Part shown: positions 14,315-15,646 of the stretch, piece by piece
Numbering within the stretch: position 1 is the stretch's first letter
Layout: every line of letters starts with the position of its first letter
Source of the DNA: Planctomycetota bacterium
GTDB lineage: Bacteria > Planctomycetota > SZUA-567 > H5-PLA8 > CALKMO01
NCBI GenBank assembly: GCA_026417845.1
Contig: JAOACM010000041.1
Span: 1 to 15,646, forward strand
Direction of reading: 5' to 3'
DNA: 15,646 bases
Translations under genes and position numbers: made by a program
Notes under the pieces: generated by a model
The model's input: only the letters and a program-made list of their open reading frames with translations
The model's database searches: none
Told to the model about the DNA's origin: nothing

Positions 14315-15064
14315 ATGGCAGGACATTCCCACTGGGCATCCATAAAGCACCAGAAGGCGGCGGCGGACGCCAGGAAAGGCAAGGTATTCACCAAACTGGC
14401 GCGGATGATAATTGTGGCCGCGCGCAAGGGCCCCGACCCGGACATGAACTTCGCACTGCGGCACGCGATAGAAAAGGCGCGCGCCGCATCCATGCCCAAG
14501 GACAGCATAGAATACGCCATCAAGAAAGGGGCTGGTCTCCTCGAAGGGCAGAGCGCCCTGGTCGAGATGCTGTTCGAAGGGTATGCCCAGGGAGGCATCG
14601 CGATTCTCGCTGAGGCGCTCACCGACAACCGCAACAGGACCGCATCCGAGGTCAGGAAGATATGGGAGACCGCGGGCGGCAAGATGGGAAGCAGCGGATC
14701 GGTGCTGTGGATGTTTTCCCGCAAGGGGCTGATATCGGTGGATGTCAAGGCTGTGCCGGAAGACAAGCTCCTGGAGCTCGCGCTGGAGGTTGGGGCCGAC
14801 GATGTGACGCGCAGTCAAGACGTGTACGAAGTGACGTGTTCGGTGGAGAACTTCCAGAAGGTCAAGGAGGCGCTGGAGAAATCACGGATCTCGCTTAAGA
14901 CGGCCGAACTTACCTACCTGCCTTCGAGCGAGGTGGACTGCGATGCCGAAACGGCCAGGAAGGTCCTGACGCTGATGGAGCGTATCGAGGAGCACGACGA
15001 CATTCAGAATGTATATACAAACATGCGGATGAGCGACGCGGTGCTTGCGGAGATGAAACGCTGA
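14315..15064 (+). CDS. yebC: YebC/PmpR family protein (TACO1 homologue)
   Basis: 249 residues, the usual family length. The start MAGHSHWASIKHQKAAADARKG is diagnostic; EALTDNRNRTASEVR, then GSVLWMF and GADDV are further family blocks. Members bind nucleic acid. They were first described as transcriptional regulators (PmpR) and more recently as translation factors that help ribosomes through difficult stretches such as polyproline (TACO1 and bacterial YebC studies). Three alpha/beta domains are expected. The ATG at 14315 has GGGAGG (14303-14308) 6 bases upstream. The stop overlaps the next start codon (TGATG), placing it in the conserved yebC-ruvC operon and implying coupled translation. A candidate promoter lies at 14140-14167. 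The polyproline link is relevant because the SprT-like protein in this window has a Pro-rich linker, but that connection is only speculative. Confidence 0.97.
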   Translation: MAGHSHWASIKHQKAAADARKGKVFTKLARMIIVAARKGPDPDMNFALRHAIEKARAASMPKDSIEYAIKKGAGLLEGQSALVEMLFEGYAQGGIAILAEALTDNRNRTASEVRKIWETAGGKMGSSGSVLWMFSRKGLISVDVKAVPEDKLLELALEVGADDVTRSQDVYEVTCSVENFQKVKEALEKSRISLKTAELTYLPSSEVDCDAETARKVLTLMERIEEHDDIQNVYTNMRMSDAVLAEMKR

Positions 15065-15628
15065 TGGCATCGCCAGGTGGGCTTATACTGCCGCCCGGCA
15101 TGCGCCTGCGCCGACGCGGAGGACGGCGGCGCAGACCGCCGCCTGGTTTTTTCGCCTGCACCGGCGCATCCGCCCCCGATCCCCGCCTGGCATCGGCATC
15201 CAGATTCCTCGGTATAGACCCCGGCACCCGGGCGATGGGTTACGGCCTCCTGGAGCGCCGCGGGGGAGGGCTGGCGGCGATCGAGTATGGAGTCGTCCGC
15301 GCGCCGGAAGGCTGGCCGCTGGAGCGGCGCCTGCTGAGGATGTACGAACGCCTCTGCGGCATCCTCGACGCGGCCGCGCCGGATGTCGTGGCGGTCGAGC
15401 AGATATTCGGCGGCCGCGTACCGCGCGGCGGCCTGGTGCTCGGCCAGGGACGCGGCGTCGCACTGCTGGCCGTAGCCCAGCGGAAGCTGCCGCTGGTCGA
15501 GCTTTCGCCGGCGGAGATAAAAAAATCGGTCACGGGGCGGGGATCGGCGTCGAAACCGCAAGTGGCGCGCATGGTGCTGAACCTGCTTGCGATTACGCTG
15601 GTCTATTCCGGCTCGCACTGGATTCAGC
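15064..15628 (+). CDS. ruvC: Crossover junction endodeoxyribonuclease RuvC, 3' truncated
   Basis: Partial gene running off the contig. RuvC cleaves Holliday junctions during recombinational repair together with RuvAB. FLGIDPGTRAMGYG holds the first catalytic Asp (Asp52 in this numbering), VVAVEQIFGG the catalytic Glu112, followed by LVLGQGRGVALLA and PAEIKKSVTGRGSASKPQVARMV. The last two catalytic Asp residues would lie beyond the break. The start at 15064 overlaps the yebC stop by one base. It implies an Arg/Pro-rich N-terminal extension of about 46 residues not found in typical RuvC. Another ATG lies at 15100, and no ATG, GTG or TTG occurs closer to the conserved domain. After about 15593 the translation (AITLVYSGSHWIQ) stops resembling RuvC, suggesting a chimeric read end. 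Bases 15629-15646 are adapter. Confidence 0.88.
15125..15152 (+). terminator. Intrinsic-terminator-like hairpin between yebC and the RuvC domain
   Basis: GGCGGCG (15125-15131) and CGCCGCC (15137-15143) make a perfect 7-bp GC stem with a 5-base loop, followed after TGG by six T (15147-15152). This is a textbook intrinsic-terminator shape, 60 bases past the yebC stop. It falls inside the open frame that leads into ruvC. Confidence 0.6.
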
Positions 15629-15646
15629 CTGTCTCTTATACACATC
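15629..15646. other. Nextera/Tn5 mosaic-end adapter remnant (artefact)
   Basis: CTGTCTCTTATACACATC, the final 18 bases, matches the Tn5 mosaic-end adapter read-through sequence used in tagmentation libraries. It is not genomic and marks an untrimmed read end. Confidence 0.95.

Noticed and set aside
1..15646. CRISPR arrays, tRNA or rRNA genes, phage or toxin-antitoxin genes
   Set aside because: Looked for regularly spaced repeats, tRNA-like arms, rRNA conserved strings and small paired genes; none were seen.

Overview
The window is a 15.6 kb, GC-rich bacterial fragment that reads like a contig from a metagenome or uncultured genome. All eight recognisable genes are protein-coding; I see no rRNA, tRNA or CRISPR array. 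It combines URO-D-type methyltransferase homologues, a Gfo/Idh/MocA oxidoreductase, and a very large transmembrane Hanks-type kinase with an outer beta-propeller. In addition, ATA and AGG codons are unusually common for such GC-rich DNA. This combination suggests an uncultured bacterium from the PVC (Planctomycetes-Verrucomicrobia) or a neighbouring deep lineage. That placement is a low-certainty inference; no marker gene here fixes it. The last 18 bases match the Nextera/Tn5 mosaic-end adapter, so the right edge is a sequencing artefact.

Layout. (1) 43-1050 (+) encodes a URO-D superfamily protein (MtaA/CmuA-like). (2) 1051-1546 is noncoding and holds a foldback structure and a 128-bp MITE-like element. 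The element has 12-bp perfect terminal inverted repeats and a 9-bp near-perfect target duplication, and hairpins follow it. (3) 1547-2869 (-) encodes a SprT-like zinc metalloprotease with a long Pro/Ala-rich linker and an N-terminal QGSLF peptide resembling a sliding-clamp-binding motif. (4) 2870-3407 is a divergent regulatory region with a 57-bp inverted repeat. (5) 3408-4598 (+) is sucC, the beta subunit of succinyl-CoA ligase, with no sucD beside it. (6) 4725-5774 (-) encodes a second URO-D protein. (7) 5924-7225 (-) is a UDP-glucose dehydrogenase and 7257-8300 (-) a Gfo/Idh/MocA oxidoreductase. These two form a sugar operon 31 bp apart, with a good promoter upstream. (8) 8301-8820 is a divergent promoter region. 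(9) 8821-14022 (+) encodes a 1733-residue Ser/Thr receptor kinase. (10) 14315-15064 (+) is yebC, overlapping by one base a 3'-truncated ruvC (15064 to the end).

How the genes fit together. The yebC-ruvC pair is a classic bacterial arrangement (translation/regulation factor plus Holliday-junction resolvase). The oxidoreductase and UDP-glucose dehydrogenase genes point to nucleotide-sugar or uronic-acid metabolism for surface polysaccharide. The kinase is transcribed divergently from that operon, so co-regulation is possible but unproven. The two URO-D proteins lack a neighbouring corrinoid protein or methyltransferase partner, so their substrates cannot be read from context.

The most unusual items are the MITE-like element, the SprT-like protease with a clamp-motif-like N-terminus, the multi-module outer part of the kinase with repeated Thr motifs before its membrane helix, and an intrinsic-terminator-like hairpin lying inside the apparent 5' coding region of ruvC.
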